From contig NZ_AORY01000005.1 of the NCBI RefSeq assembly GCF_000382485.1, positions 1 through 64,000 on the forward strand: a DNA stretch of 64,000 nucleotides. Reading direction: 5' to 3'. Every line of letters starts with the position of its first letter. Position 1 is the stretch's first letter. Positions 31,174 to 42,131 of this stretch are shown one piece after another. The notes under the pieces are model-generated. The model ran no database searches. It was not told the origin of the DNA and saw nothing but the letters and a program-made list of their open reading frames with translations. The position numbers and the translations under genes were made by a program. The DNA is from Sphingomonas sp. Mn802worker. GTDB lineage: Bacteria > Pseudomonadota > Alphaproteobacteria > Sphingomonadales > Sphingomonadaceae.

Positions 31174-33000
31174 GTGAGCGTTCTGACCCATTTGCTGTCG
31201 CGCGCGCAGGCCGCGGTCGATCCGAACGCGCGCATCGACGGCTATCTGCCGCTCGAATGCTACGGCGCGCTGGGTGACGGACGATCGGTCGCCTTGTCGG
31301 GCAGTGACGGCTCGATCGACTGGTGGTGCGTGCCCAACATGGATTCGCCGCCGCTGTTCGATCGCCTGCTGGACGCGGAGAACGGCGGACGCTTCGTGCT
31401 GCAACCAAACGAGCCGTTCACGGTCGAGCGGGCATACCGCGTCGACAGCAACGTGCTGGAGACGGTGTTCACCACCGCCTCGGGCCGTGCGCGGCTGACC
31501 GAATCGATGAACAGCGGCACCGCGGGACGATTGCCATGGGCGGAGCTTGCGCGGCGGGTGGAGGGCCTCGGGGGGCAGGTCAGCTTCGACCTCGTCATGC
31601 GACCCGGACGGCGCGGCGACACGGTCAATCCATATCATTCGACGATCGGCAAGCACACCGTCTTCCACGTCGAGCGCGTGCTCGGCCTGTTCGTCCACGA
31701 CGACGCGGTCAGCTGCGACTGGGCGGATGAGGGCATCACCGGTACGCTCACCGTCGGGCCGGGTGAGCGTTGCACGGTTGCGATCGTCGCTGGGCGCGAC
31801 GAGCCGCTGGTCGCACCCGACATCCGCCAGATCGACGAGCGGATCGACGTGTCGGATCAGGAATGGCGCGACTGGTGCGCGCGTCTCACCTGCCCGGACG
31901 GCGACCGCGCCGCCTTCCTGCGCAGCGCGCTTGCCTTGAAGCTGCTGCTTTATTCGCCGTCGGGCGCGATCGCGGCGGCGGCGACGACTTCGGTGCCCGA
32001 ATGGATCGGAGGCAAGAAGAACTGGGATTATCGCTACGCCTGGATCCGCGATGCGGGTTATACGATCAAGGCGTTCCTGGCGGCGGGCGCCGCAGCGGAG
32101 GCGAAGGCCGCGTTCACCTGGTTGCTCGACCAGCTGCGAGAGACAGGGACGCGCGTCTGCTACACGCTCGGCGGTGGTGCGGTGCCGGACGTATCGGAAT
32201 GGTCGATGCCGGGGTATCGCGCGTCGCAGCCGGTCGTCACCGGTAACCTTGCGACCGACCAGCAGCAGCATGGCGTCTACGGCGACATTTTCGAGACCGC
32301 GGCGTGTTTCGTGTCCTGCGGCAACATCCTCGACAGCGCGAGCGCGGAGCTGTTGGCGCACCTGGCGGACGAATGTGCCGATCGCTGGCGCACGCCCGAT
32401 GCGGGCATGTGGGAGCTGCAGGACGAGCAGCATTACACCATGTCCAAGATTAGTTGCTGGCAGGCGCTCGCCCGCGCGGTCGAGCTTGCCGACCAGGGGC
32501 AGTTGCCGACCACATGCCGCGAACGCTGGATGCGCGAGCGCGACCGCGTGGCGCGCTGGATCGAGGACGAATGCTGGTCGGAGGACCGGCAGGCGTTCGT
32601 CATGTATCCGGGCAGCGACAAGCTTGACGCGTCGCTGGCACTGGCGGTCCGCTTCGGCTTCGACGGACGCGAGCGATTGAAGCTGACGCTGGAAGCGATC
32701 GACCGCGATCTGGGAGCAGGTCCGTTCCATTACCGCTACACCGGCATGGACGCGGAGGAGGGTTGTTTCCTCGCCTGTTCGTTCTGGATGGTCGAGGCGT
32801 GGGCCGATCTGGGCTTCCGCGACGAGGCGCGCGCGCGGCTCGACCGGCTGACCGCCGCGCTGTCGCACGGCAACGGCGTCCTGTCGGAGATGATCGACCC
32901 TGCGAGCGGCGCGTTTCTGGGAAATCTGCCGCAGGGGCTGAGCCATCTGGCGCATGTCATGGCGATCGCCACGCTCAACGAGGCCGACGATTGCGACTGA
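31174..33000 (+). CDS. Glycoside hydrolase family 15 (glucoamylase/trehalase type)
   Basis: A 608-residue cytoplasmic protein without signal peptide. The N-terminal beta-sandwich domain starts YLPLECYGALGDGRSVALSG and includes GSIDWWCVPNMDSP; the (alpha/alpha)6 barrel has WIGGKKNWDYRYAWIRDAGY, a GH15 signature, and the catalytic Glu candidates in MWELQDEQHYTMSK and EEGCFLACSFWMVEAW. The GTG at 31174 is chosen because upstream frames lack GH15 similarity, but the ribosome-binding site is weak. Trehalose or alpha-glucan breakdown is likely; relatives include mycobacterial trehalases. It precedes an SDR by 46 bases. Confidence 0.88.
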   Translation: MSVLTHLLSRAQAAVDPNARIDGYLPLECYGALGDGRSVALSGSDGSIDWWCVPNMDSPPLFDRLLDAENGGRFVLQPNEPFTVERAYRVDSNVLETVFTTASGRARLTESMNSGTAGRLPWAELARRVEGLGGQVSFDLVMRPGRRGDTVNPYHSTIGKHTVFHVERVLGLFVHDDAVSCDWADEGITGTLTVGPGERCTVAIVAGRDEPLVAPDIRQIDERIDVSDQEWRDWCARLTCPDGDRAAFLRSALALKLLLYSPSGAIAAAATTSVPEWIGGKKNWDYRYAWIRDAGYTIKAFLAAGAAAEAKAAFTWLLDQLRETGTRVCYTLGGGAVPDVSEWSMPGYRASQPVVTGNLATDQQQHGVYGDIFETAACFVSCGNILDSASAELLAHLADECADRWRTPDAGMWELQDEQHYTMSKISCWQALARAVELADQGQLPTTCRERWMRERDRVARWIEDECWSEDRQAFVMYPGSDKLDASLALAVRFGFDGRERLKLTLEAIDRDLGAGPFHYRYTGMDAEEGCFLACSFWMVEAWADLGFRDEARARLDRLTAALSHGNGVLSEMIDPASGAFLGNLPQGLSHLAHVMAIATLNEADDCD

Positions 33001-33046
33001 ACGTGCGCTCGCGCGTTCGCACACCTCCCCTCTACCGGAGTAACCC

Positions 33047-33940
33047 ATGACCGACCGCCTGACGATGCAGGACCCGCGCGCGCAATATCCAAAGCCGCCC
33101 TTCCCGCGCCAGCCGCAGCCCGTGCCGGGCGAAGCGCGCAAGATGGACCCGGTGCCCGACCACGGCGAGACCAGCTACAAGGGCGCGGGCAAGCTGACCG
33201 GCCGCAAAGCGCTGGTCACCGGTGCCGACAGCGGGATCGGCCGCGCCGCCGCGATTGCCTTCGCGCGCGAAGGTGCCGACGTCGCGATCTCCTACCTGCC
33301 CGCCGAAGAAGCTGACGCGGCTGAGGTCATCAAGCTGATCGAAGCGGAGGGCCGCACCGCGGTCGCGCTGCCGGGTGACATCACGAACGAGGATTGGTGC
33401 CGCGACCTGGTCGTTAAGGCGGTCGACAAGCTCGGCGGTCTGGACCTGCTCGTCATCAACGCCGGGCACCAGCAGAGCCGCGAAAACCTGTTCGAGGTGT
33501 CGTCGAAGGACTTCGACGAGACGATGAAGACCAACCTCTACGCGATGCACTGGATCACGCAGGCAGCGGTACCACATCTGCCGGCGGGTGCCGCGATCAT
33601 CACCACCGCGTCGGTCCAGGCGTACGATCCGTCGGCAACGCTGCTCGACTATGCGACGACCAAGGCAGGCATCGTCGCCTATACCAAGGCGCTGGCGGCG
33701 CAGCTGCTCGAAAAGGGCATCCGCGCCAACGTGGTGGCACCCGGACCGTTCTGGACCCCGCTGCAATCATCGGGCGGGCAGCCGCCGGAAGCGGTGATGC
33801 ACTTCGGTGAAAAGACCGCCTACGGCCGACCTGGCCAGCCGGTCGAGATCGCGCCTGTCTACGTCCTGCTCGCGAGCCAGGAAGCGAGCTACATCAACGG
33901 TGAGGTATATGGCGTGACCGGCGGCGCAGGAATCGCCTGA
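33047..33940 (+). CDS. SDR-family oxidoreductase (general stress protein 39-like)
   Basis: Short-chain dehydrogenase of 297 residues with the extended N-terminal lead of YhxC/YdaD-type stress SDRs (PPFPRQPQPVPGEARKMDP). The cofactor motif is VTGADSGIGRAAAIAFA, the NAG motif is INAGHQQ, and the catalytic Tyr/Lys are in YATTKAG. CGGAG lies seven bases before ATG. The substrate is unknown; possible co-transcription with GH15. Confidence 0.92.
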   Translation: MTDRLTMQDPRAQYPKPPFPRQPQPVPGEARKMDPVPDHGETSYKGAGKLTGRKALVTGADSGIGRAAAIAFAREGADVAISYLPAEEADAAEVIKLIEAEGRTAVALPGDITNEDWCRDLVVKAVDKLGGLDLLVINAGHQQSRENLFEVSSKDFDETMKTNLYAMHWITQAAVPHLPAGAAIITTASVQAYDPSATLLDYATTKAGIVAYTKALAAQLLEKGIRANVVAPGPFWTPLQSSGGQPPEAVMHFGEKTAYGRPGQPVEIAPVYVLLASQEASYINGEVYGVTGGAGIA

Positions 33941-34008
33941 CGACCCATCGATGGCCCGTCGCGCGCGTGGCGGGCTGTCGTGGCTTGCGACAAGTCGGAA
34001 GTGGCTTG

Positions 34009-34272
34009 TTACAGACCGAGGCGAGAGAGCGCGGCCGCGACCTCTTCGCTCACCGCTTTCTCCTGCCGAGGCATCAGGCGGTTGAGCACCGTCTGCACGC
34101 GCTTCTGCGCCACCTGCAGCGTCTTGTGACGCACCTCACGCGTCGCGTTGGTGCGCCACGACGCACTCTCACCCAACAGCGCAGCCCATTTTTCTTCCTC
34201 CGCCGCCAGCGTCGCAAGCGCGAGCCGCAGGCCATCGCGGCGACCGCGCGCATAATCGTCACTGTCCGCCAT
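34009..34272 (-). CDS. Hypothetical coiled-coil protein
   Basis: An 87-residue helical protein starting MADSDDYARGRRDG. It is rich in Ala, Glu, Arg and Gln, which suggests a helix pair or coiled coil over most of its length (LATLAAEEEKWAALLGES, then VAQKRVQTVLNRLMPRQEK). No domain recognised. Confidence 0.55.
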   Translation of the reverse strand: MADSDDYARGRRDGLRLALATLAAEEEKWAALLGESASWRTNATREVRHKTLQVAQKRVQTVLNRLMPRQEKAVSEEVAAALSRLGL

Positions 34273-34428
34273 GCTTTGCACCCATCTACTTCGACCCCGT
34301 CACCAGCCCAGCGAACGCATCGAGCGGGGGCGTGATCCAAACGCTATTTGTTCGACTGCCGGAACCGCCACGCCGCCGAAATCTTGATGCATGATACAGT
34401 CGGACACGCCGTCCGTGGGAGACGATGA

Positions 34429-35781
34429 GTGGCCGACAGGATTTGCGACGTGATCGTCATCGGCGCGGGCACCGCCGGGTTGAAGGCATATAAAGCGGCA
34501 ACGGCACGCGGTGCCGACACCGTCATCATCGAAGCCGGACCGGGCGGATCGACCTGCACGCGCGTCGGCTGCATGCCGTCCAAGCTGCTGCTCGCTGCCG
34601 CGCGCGTGGCGCATCAGGCACGCGGTGCCGAACGCTTCGGCGTCACGACAGGCAAGATCGAGATCGATGCGGCAGCGATGTGGGCGCGTGTGCATCAGGA
34701 ACGCGATCGGTTCGTCGCATCGGTGCTGGAGGAATATCATGCCATTCCTGACACGCAGGTCGTGCATGGCACCGCGCGGTTCGACGACGACGACGCCGTA
34801 CGCGTGGGTGACAGCCGGATCGTCGCACGCCATGGCATCGTCATCGCGACCGGCGCGAACCCGATCGTGCCCGACAGCCTGGATGCGGTACGCGACCTCG
34901 TTCACACGCATGAGACGATCTTCGAGCTCGACACATTGCCGAAGCGGATGGCGGTGCTGGGCGCAGGCCCGCTCGGGCTCGAGCTCGCGCAGGCGTTCGC
35001 GCGGCTTGGCGTCTCGGTCAGCCTGTTCGATCCATCGGACAAGCTCGGCGCGCTGACCGATCCGGTCGCCAACGAGGCAGCCATCGCCGCTTTGGGTGGC
35101 GAGATCGACCTGCATCTCGGCGTGGAGGCAAAGGCAGAACCGGCGGGTGACGGCGCGAGGCTGATGTGGGACGGCGGCAGCGCCGAGGTTGATCTGATCC
35201 TCGCCGCGACGGGGCGCAAGCCGGCGCTCGACACGCTCGACCTGGATCGCACCGGGCTTGAGCTCGACGATCACGGCACGCCGCTGTTCGATCATGCGAG
35301 CAGGCGATGCGGGGACAGCCGCATCTTCATCGCGGGCGACGCGAATGCGTGGCGCCCGGTGCTGCACGAGGCCGCGCGTGGCGGCCAGATCGCGGGTGAC
35401 GTCGCCGCCGGGGGTGAGCCACGGCGCGTGCTGCCATCGCTCGCCATGGCGTTCACCGAGCCCAACATCGTTCAGGTCGGCACCGACTTCCCCGACCTGC
35501 CCGACGACGCGCGGATCGGATGCGCGAAGGTCAGCGACAATGGTCGCGCCACGGCCGATGGCCATGACGAGGGCGTCGTCAGGTTGTACGGTGACGCCGA
35601 TGGCCTGCTGATCGGCGCCAGCATCGTCGCGCCGGAGGGCGAGCACCTCGGCCACCTCGTCGCGCTTGGAATCGATCGTGGCATCGATGTCGCGACCTTC
35701 GCCGACCAGCCGTGGTATCATCCGACGATCGAGGAATTGCTGCAAAGCGCGGCGCGTGATCTCGCCGGGATCAAGGACTGA
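34429..35781 (+). CDS. Dihydrolipoyl dehydrogenase-like flavoprotein disulfide reductase
   Basis: FAD/NAD(P)-dependent disulfide oxidoreductase of 450 residues. VIVIGAGTAGLKAYKAA binds FAD, the redox-active pair is in STCTRVGCMPSKLL, the NAD(P) motif is AVLGAGPLGLELAQAF, and HPTIEELLQ at the end gives the active-site His/Glu. GTG at 34429 has GGGAG upstream. It is not next to 2-oxo-acid dehydrogenase genes, so it may serve another disulfide; relatives are often named dihydrolipoyl dehydrogenase. Confidence 0.9.
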   Translation: MADRICDVIVIGAGTAGLKAYKAATARGADTVIIEAGPGGSTCTRVGCMPSKLLLAAARVAHQARGAERFGVTTGKIEIDAAAMWARVHQERDRFVASVLEEYHAIPDTQVVHGTARFDDDDAVRVGDSRIVARHGIVIATGANPIVPDSLDAVRDLVHTHETIFELDTLPKRMAVLGAGPLGLELAQAFARLGVSVSLFDPSDKLGALTDPVANEAAIAALGGEIDLHLGVEAKAEPAGDGARLMWDGGSAEVDLILAATGRKPALDTLDLDRTGLELDDHGTPLFDHASRRCGDSRIFIAGDANAWRPVLHEAARGGQIAGDVAAGGEPRRVLPSLAMAFTEPNIVQVGTDFPDLPDDARIGCAKVSDNGRATADGHDEGVVRLYGDADGLLIGASIVAPEGEHLGHLVALGIDRGIDVATFADQPWYHPTIEELLQSAARDLAGIKD

Positions 35782-36075
35782 CGCGACAGGCGGGGCTTGA
35801 GTCTCTGCGTCGCGCGAGCGAGCGTTGACGGTTGGAAGCGTCTTGTCGCACAAGGCACAACGGTTCTGTGCAGCCATCACCGCCTGCACCTCGCTAGGCT
35901 TGTTGTACGATCATCGGTCAGCGGCAGAAGGTTCGGTCTGCACACCCCGCGCGCCGCATCTGCAATGATGCTCCAGCTAAAGGCGCGATCACGAACGCCG
36001 CACAAGATCGATCACAGGTAGACACACCCTGACCCCGGCATGACGCCCCCTTGGCAAGTGCCGCCAATTGAATGG
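35782..36075. other. Intergenic stretch without recognised feature
   Basis: No coding frame with family similarity and no strong hairpin with a T-run was seen. It separates the disulfide reductase gene from the tmRNA gene. Confidence 0.5.
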
Positions 36076-36102
36076 GGCGCGTCACCGTCACGCACTCGCG
36101 CC
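36076..36102 (-). terminator. Possible terminator of the tmRNA gene
   Basis: GGCGCG and CGCGCC arms enclose a partly complementary loop just past the proposed 3' end of the tmRNA on the minus strand. There is no U-run after it, so this is tentative. Confidence 0.3.
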
Positions 36103-36120
36103 ATCGCACATCGGCAAAGG

Positions 36121-36195
36121 TGGAGGGGCTTCTGTTGCCCGGTGCCCTCCGAACCGCTGGTTTCCCCTTCTGTTGCCCGGTGGGGTCCGAACCGC
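36121..36195 (-). repeat. Two tandem stem modules at the 3' end of the tmRNA coding piece
   Basis: Two copies 38 bases apart share the 16 bases CTTCTGTTGCCCGGTG (36129-36144 and 36167-36182) and a CCGAACCGC flank. The bases that close the stem differ but stay complementary: GGAGGGG with CCCTCC in one, CCCC with GGGG in the other. This compensatory change indicates conserved RNA structure. Confidence 0.8.
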
Positions 36196-36232
36196 GCTAT
36201 TTTGGTGTAACGTCAGGCCGTGAGGCCCTCAG

Positions 36233-36268
36233 TTACGCCGCAATCGCGAGTGCTTCGTTATCGTTGGC
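36233..36268 (-). CDS. tmRNA tag peptide reading frame
   Basis: Eleven codons plus TAA giving ANDNEALAIAA, preceded in the finished tag by the Ala carried on the tmRNA. The hydrophobic ALAIAA end is the ClpXP-type degradation signal. It has no start codon because translation resumes here after template switching. Confidence 0.93.
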   Translation of the reverse strand, partial: ANDNEALAIAA

Positions 36269-36495
36269 ACTTGTGTAATGGGCCGTTGCGGTGGTCCCAT
36301 TCCGAGCGAAAACAGCGCCTTTCAACACACGTCGATCCTAGTTCGGCCCCGTCAGCTGAGCCGCTCGGTCGGCACGCTTCACGCGTGTCGACGTTGCGGC
36401 ACAGGTGGTGGAGCCGCCGGGTACCGCCCCCGGGTCCGCTGCGTCTATTCTACGCCGCACTTTATCGCCATATCCGGGTAGAACCCGGCACGCCT

Positions 36496-36523
36496 GATAT
36501 AGGCAGACGTTCGTGGTTGTGAA
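36496..36523 (-). promoter_or_regulatory. Candidate promoter of the tmRNA gene
   Basis: On the minus strand TTCACA (-35, 36518-36523) is followed after 16 bases by TATATC (-10, 36496-36501), which places the start near 36489, just ahead of the acceptor piece. Confidence 0.5.
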
Positions 36524-36617
36524 AGCCCGTAAGTGCGGGTCGCTGCGCGGCGGTTTTCGCCGCCTTCTTTTGCCAAACGCCACGTGCATGCCACATTGTC
36601 CGTGGATATAGTGGGAT

Positions 36618-37049
36618 ATGCTCACCCAGCGTTCGCGCTACGCCCTTCGTTCGATGCTGTTCCTCGCGCGCGCGCCGGCCGGCTCGCCGCCGATCCCGAT
36701 GACGCGCATCGCCGCGGAGGCGACCGTCCCGCGCAAGTTCCTGGAGCTGATCCTCGCCGACCTGCGCGACGCGCGACTACTACACAGCTATCGCGGCAAG
36801 ATGGGCGGATACGTGCTGTCGCGACCGGCGCATCTGATCTCGCTCGGCGAGATCATCCGCGTGATCGAGGGGCCGCTGGCGCTCGTTCCCTGCGTCAGCC
36901 GCACCGCCTATCGCCCATGCAAGGATTGCAAGAGCGAGATCGACTGCGAAATCCGCGCCGCGATGATGCGCGTGCGCGACGAGACCGCGCGCATCCTCGA
37001 CGGCACCAGCCTGGCGGACGCGACTGCGGACAAGCTTGCCGCCGCCTGA
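36618..37049 (+). CDS. Rrf2-family transcriptional regulator
   Basis: A 143-residue winged-helix regulator: MLTQRSRYALRSMLFLA is the Rrf2 N-terminus and RKFLELILADLRDARLLHS the recognition region. Cys residues lie in PCVSRTAYRPCKDCKSEIDC (residues about 91-110), four in all, so a Fe-S sensor cluster like that of IscR or NsrR is likely. The target is unknown; the divergent neighbour is the tmRNA gene and ligA follows by about 70 bases. Confidence 0.9.
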   Translation: MLTQRSRYALRSMLFLARAPAGSPPIPMTRIAAEATVPRKFLELILADLRDARLLHSYRGKMGGYVLSRPAHLISLGEIIRVIEGPLALVPCVSRTAYRPCKDCKSEIDCEIRAAMMRVRDETARILDGTSLADATADKLAAA

Positions 37050-39269
<2,220 letters not shown>

Positions 39270-39546
39270 CTTCGGCCCATTACAAGGTTAATGATTTAGC
39301 GTAATTCGGAGCCCGCAGCGGTTGAGAAGGCTAAACGGCCGTGCTTCCCACAACCTCTCGGAATGTTGGTGATCGTGCAGGCGTGGTTCCCGTGAGACTA
39401 CAGAAAACGTCCATAATGGTTTAGGCGCCACCCCATAGCCGTCACGCACCTCGCTTGCCGGGGCGTGGGAGCTTACGAAGCGGGGAGCCGATGTCCATCC
39501 GGTTCGTGTCAGATGGAAATAAGTGCAACTTGAAAGGTGCAAACCA

Positions 39547-39681
39547 ATGGCTAGGAGGCCACGCGCGAGACTGGAAATCCTCGCACTCGGGTTTGGATTT
39601 GGTCTGGCCGTAAATTGTTTTATCGATTCACACGCCAAGCTGCTCATGTTTGCAGATCGAACAGGTCGCGGATCCGTGTAA
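39547..39681 (+). CDS. Possible small hydrophobic peptide gene
   Basis: A 44-codon frame with AAAGGTG upstream of ATG; basic start (ARRPRARLE) and one hydrophobic run (ILALGFGFGLAVNCFI). No homologue recognised; it may be chance. Confidence 0.22.
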   Translation: MARRPRARLEILALGFGFGLAVNCFIDSHAKLLMFADRTGRGSV

Positions 39682-39689
39682 CCGGGGCT

Positions 39690-39721
39690 GGCGGTCCTCG
39701 CGTTTCAAAAAACGGGCCGCC
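39690..39721. terminator. Hairpin, possible terminator of the accessory gene block
   Basis: GGCGGTCC pairs with GGGCCGCC (one wobble), with an inner CGTTT/AAACG stem and CAAA-type loop. It lies about 100 bases past the last minus-strand gene of the block. No T-run adjoins it. Confidence 0.35.
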
Positions 39722-39822
39722 GATTACTCGACGACCCCGGGCGTAGCCAACCAACCCGGTAGGTAAATTAGGAGCGTTGGTTTACCCGCTTGGTTATCGT
39801 GTTCTCCCCACCCCGCGCCGCT

Positions 39823-40470
39823 TCATGATCTCCAAGGCGTGCTGACAGGCGAGCGGCCGACATCAAAGGCGAGCGACGATCCGCCGCCGACCTGCGCGGC
39901 TTCCGCAATCACCCACTCACGCCCACCCAGCAAGGCATGGTCGATGACGTCCGAGACACGGTGTCCCACGCAGGCCGTCACAACCGTATCTGGCAGTGAT
40001 TGCTCAAGCATCACGGACCCGGTTCCGTCATGGGTGAAGAAGACGAAGTCCTCCGTCCGGACCTTCACCTCCAACGAAGAGCCGTAGACCTTCGCCTCGA
40101 CGAAGGGACCGTTCTCCCAATCGGAAACGACGGTATCGGCGATCAGCGGCTCGGGACGCCAAGGACAGACCTTTCGAGCCTTAGCGGCAGTCACCGCCAT
40201 GGCGTTCTGCAGATGAGTTGACCTTCGCTTCGTCACCGCCGGCCACTGATGCCCGGGACGCAGATGCTGCATCGCTTCGACGACGTTGGATCCGGCGAAG
40301 GCAAGCACATCCGGCACTGGAGCCGACATCGACCTGACCGTGGCCGACAGGTACGACCTGAAGGAAGCGAGCCGCATGGTCTCGATGAGGCGATCGAGCA
40401 TGCGTGCCTCTTCGCGGGCGCGCTTGCCTGCGATCTCGCGAACGCTCAGGTGCGGATCGGAAAGGCTCAC
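39823..40470 (-). CDS. Hypothetical protein, accessory block
   Basis: A 215-residue soluble protein of unknown function. The N-terminal part is helical and basic (REIAGKRAREEARMLDRLIETM); the C-terminal half is beta-rich with a conserved-looking core (VEAKVYGSSLEVKVRTEDFVFFTHDG, split here by description only as residues about 125-150). Last gene of the minus-strand block, overlapping the preceding gene by ATGA. Confidence 0.6.
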   Translation of the reverse strand: MSLSDPHLSVREIAGKRAREEARMLDRLIETMRLASFRSYLSATVRSMSAPVPDVLAFAGSNVVEAMQHLRPGHQWPAVTKRRSTHLQNAMAVTAAKARKVCPWRPEPLIADTVVSDWENGPFVEAKVYGSSLEVKVRTEDFVFFTHDGTGSVMLEQSLPDTVVTACVGHRVSDVIDHALLGGREWVIAEAAQVGGGSSLAFDVGRSPVSTPWRS

Positions 40471-41270
40471 CTGAACGTGCCCTCCGCCTGCGAGGCAACG
40501 ATCATGCCCATGAGGTGCCTGGTCAGAGCATCGGCGCCCATGCTGAAGGCAAGTTCACCCCAATCATCCCAGCGTGCGATCCTGACGGCGAGCCATGCGA
40601 AAAGATGGTCGCGAGTGGAGCCGTCGGTGAACGACATCGACCACGTCACTCGCCGGGTTGGCATTCTGGCGCCGCTGCCGACCGTGAGCCCCGTCAGGGT
40701 AAGGGCATGCGATCGGGCGATCCGCTCCCTCGCGAAAACGTGCCGACGGAGGCCGACGCTGCGCTCGAATGAACGGAGCGCCTGCTCTCGCGCGCCGTTC
40801 TCGCCTGCGTCCGCCGCCTTCACGGCATCGATGACATCCGCCATCGGCAAGTCCTCCCAAGCCGGATCACGCGTGGCGCGCAGCATCATGAGAACCGAGA
40901 TCCCCTCCGGACTGAGCATGGCGCTCAAGGGGGTCTGCATGTTCGGGTCGAGCCTCCGCATCTCGAGCATTCCGATGGACGCCAGCCAACACTGGTAAAA
41001 ACGCCAGAACACCATGTCGCCGTCGAACAAGTCATGACGGTCCTCGCTATCGATAACCCGCCGACCTTCGATCGCCGACATGACGCGCAGCATCAGCTCG
41101 TGCTGCTCACGGGCAAAGTGGACGGGACAGAAGCCGAGTTGTCCCTGCCAGAAGGCGTCCTGCACGGTCTTCCAGGTACGACCGTTCTCGTCCTCGAACC
41201 CGCCATCGCGCGCGCGAAGCCACCATCCCCACGGAAGATCCCCGGGCAGATGCCTGTCGCGAGTTCTCAC
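40467..41270 (-). CDS. Hypothetical protein, accessory block
   Basis: A 267-residue protein of unknown function. The GTG start at 41270 overlaps the frame-corrected stop of the gene before it (GTGA), which supports this start. The first 60 residues contain WGWWLRARDGGFEDENGR and a WQGQLGFCPVHF motif that look like a small folded domain; the rest is helical. No signal peptide or membrane segment. It overlaps the next gene by ATGA, so the three genes are probably co-translated. Confidence 0.62.
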   Translation of the reverse strand: MRTRDRHLPGDLPWGWWLRARDGGFEDENGRTWKTVQDAFWQGQLGFCPVHFAREQHELMLRVMSAIEGRRVIDSEDRHDLFDGDMVFWRFYQCWLASIGMLEMRRLDPNMQTPLSAMLSPEGISVLMMLRATRDPAWEDLPMADVIDAVKAADAGENGAREQALRSFERSVGLRRHVFARERIARSHALTLTGLTVGSGARMPTRRVTWSMSFTDGSTRDHLFAWLAVRIARWDDWGELAFSMGADALTRHLMGMIVASQAEGTFR

Positions 41271-42099
41271 CGTCCACCCCGCTGGGGATCAAGGCCGACG
41301 GGCGGCAGCGGCGGCCCCGTCCGCGGGGGACGGGCTTGCCCGTCGCGATGGCGTTCAGCTGCATCGCGAGGTTGAGCACCTCCCGCACGACGTACGCATC
41401 GTCACGATATTCGGCGCTGGTCTCCGGTCCCATGAAGCGGTCGCGATCACGAGGGTTCTTGGGCACGAGGTCGTAGAGGTGGTTGCAGTCGAAGCCGAAC
41501 CACCAGTGCCCCTCCCCGGCCCGATGCTCGGTCGCGTTCCGTACCGGCTCCCGTTCGACAACGACATGACAGACGCGCCTCGCCTCGTCGACGAGGCTGC
41601 GAAGCGGCGATGGACCGTCCTGGCAGATGCGTGAGTAGCTCAGGCCGCCATGAACCTGAATGCCGAATCCGACCGGGATGGCGTCGTGGGCCCAGCCGAA
41701 CAGCGGATGGCCTTCGGGAACCCCGACGAACCCACTGAGGAAGCCACCACGATCGTCGCGCATCACGATGCACTCGTAGCCGGTCGCGGGATCGATCCAG
41801 CTGACCTTGTCGGCCTCTCCAAGCCAAGGTCCTTCCTCACGAGGCTTGCTCCCGTTAACGAAGTAGATCTCAGCGGCGGATACCGTTTCCAACGAGGTCG
41901 CATAATCCCTGCCCACGATACGGGTGACGCCGGCCTCGCGAGTCACCTGGCCGCCGCGTCCAGACAGCTTTTCGACAGAGAACTCCGAGCCGAGGACGGG
42001 TGAAAGCTGCTTCTCCAACGTGGGAGTGAGGGGTTGCGCGACGACGGCTACCGACTTCGATTTGGAATTGCGATCGTTGGGCGCAGTCTTCTTAGACAT
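41267..42099 (-). pseudogene. Mobile-element-type hypothetical gene with apparent frameshift
   Basis: ATG 42099 with AGGAG upstream. The product has VHGGLSYSRIC, HWWFGFDCNHLYDLVP and YRDDAYVVREVLNLAMQLNAI, a pattern I associate with an unnamed family common in phages and integrated elements. As written, the frame runs on to 41107 through a sequence that overlaps the next gene by 164 bases and reads as noise. If the C5 run (complement of 41325-41329) had six C, or the ribosome slipped back one base, the protein would end PPRTGPPLPPVGLDPQRGGR with TGA at 41267, overlapping the next start by four bases. So a single-base deletion, a sequencing error or a -1 frameshift lies there. Confidence 0.7.
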
Positions 42100-42131
42100 G
42101 TCGGTTTCTCCTAAACTGGGAACGAGCGTGA

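Larger units (their letters stand above)
36115..36489 (-). ncRNA. ssrA: tmRNA, circularly permuted two-piece form
   Basis: Ribosome-rescue RNA, read on the minus strand. The acceptor piece comes first and ends in a T-arm (CCGGG, 7-base loop GGCGGTA at 36422-36428, CCCGG), the acceptor strand CGGCTCC and an encoded ACCA (CCA at 36406-36408). A 55-base intervening segment (36351-36405) follows, then the coding piece begins at 36350 with GGGGCCG, which pairs with CGGCUCC (one G-U), followed by AACTAGGATCGACG like other tmRNA 5' ends. The tag frame starts at resume codon GCC (36268) and encodes ANDNEALAIAA then TAA (36233). A stem-loop spanning the stop and two repeated stem modules follow. The order, acceptor before coding piece, is the permuted alphaproteobacterial arrangement; the non-canonical T-loop fits that class. 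Exact 5' and 3' ends are estimates. Confidence 0.94.
39270..39822. other. AT-richer gene-poor stretch at left edge of accessory region
   Basis: About 550 bases between ligA and the unknown-gene block. It holds one possible 44-codon frame (39547-39681) and a strong hairpin (39690-39721). Composition is less GC-rich than the core genes on its left, which suggests acquired DNA. No tRNA or integrase remnant was recognised. Confidence 0.5.

Noticed and set aside
31126..33141. A 671-codon minus-strand frame opposite the GH15 gene
   Set aside because: No recognisable domain and Arg-rich; the GH15 motifs are on the plus strand.
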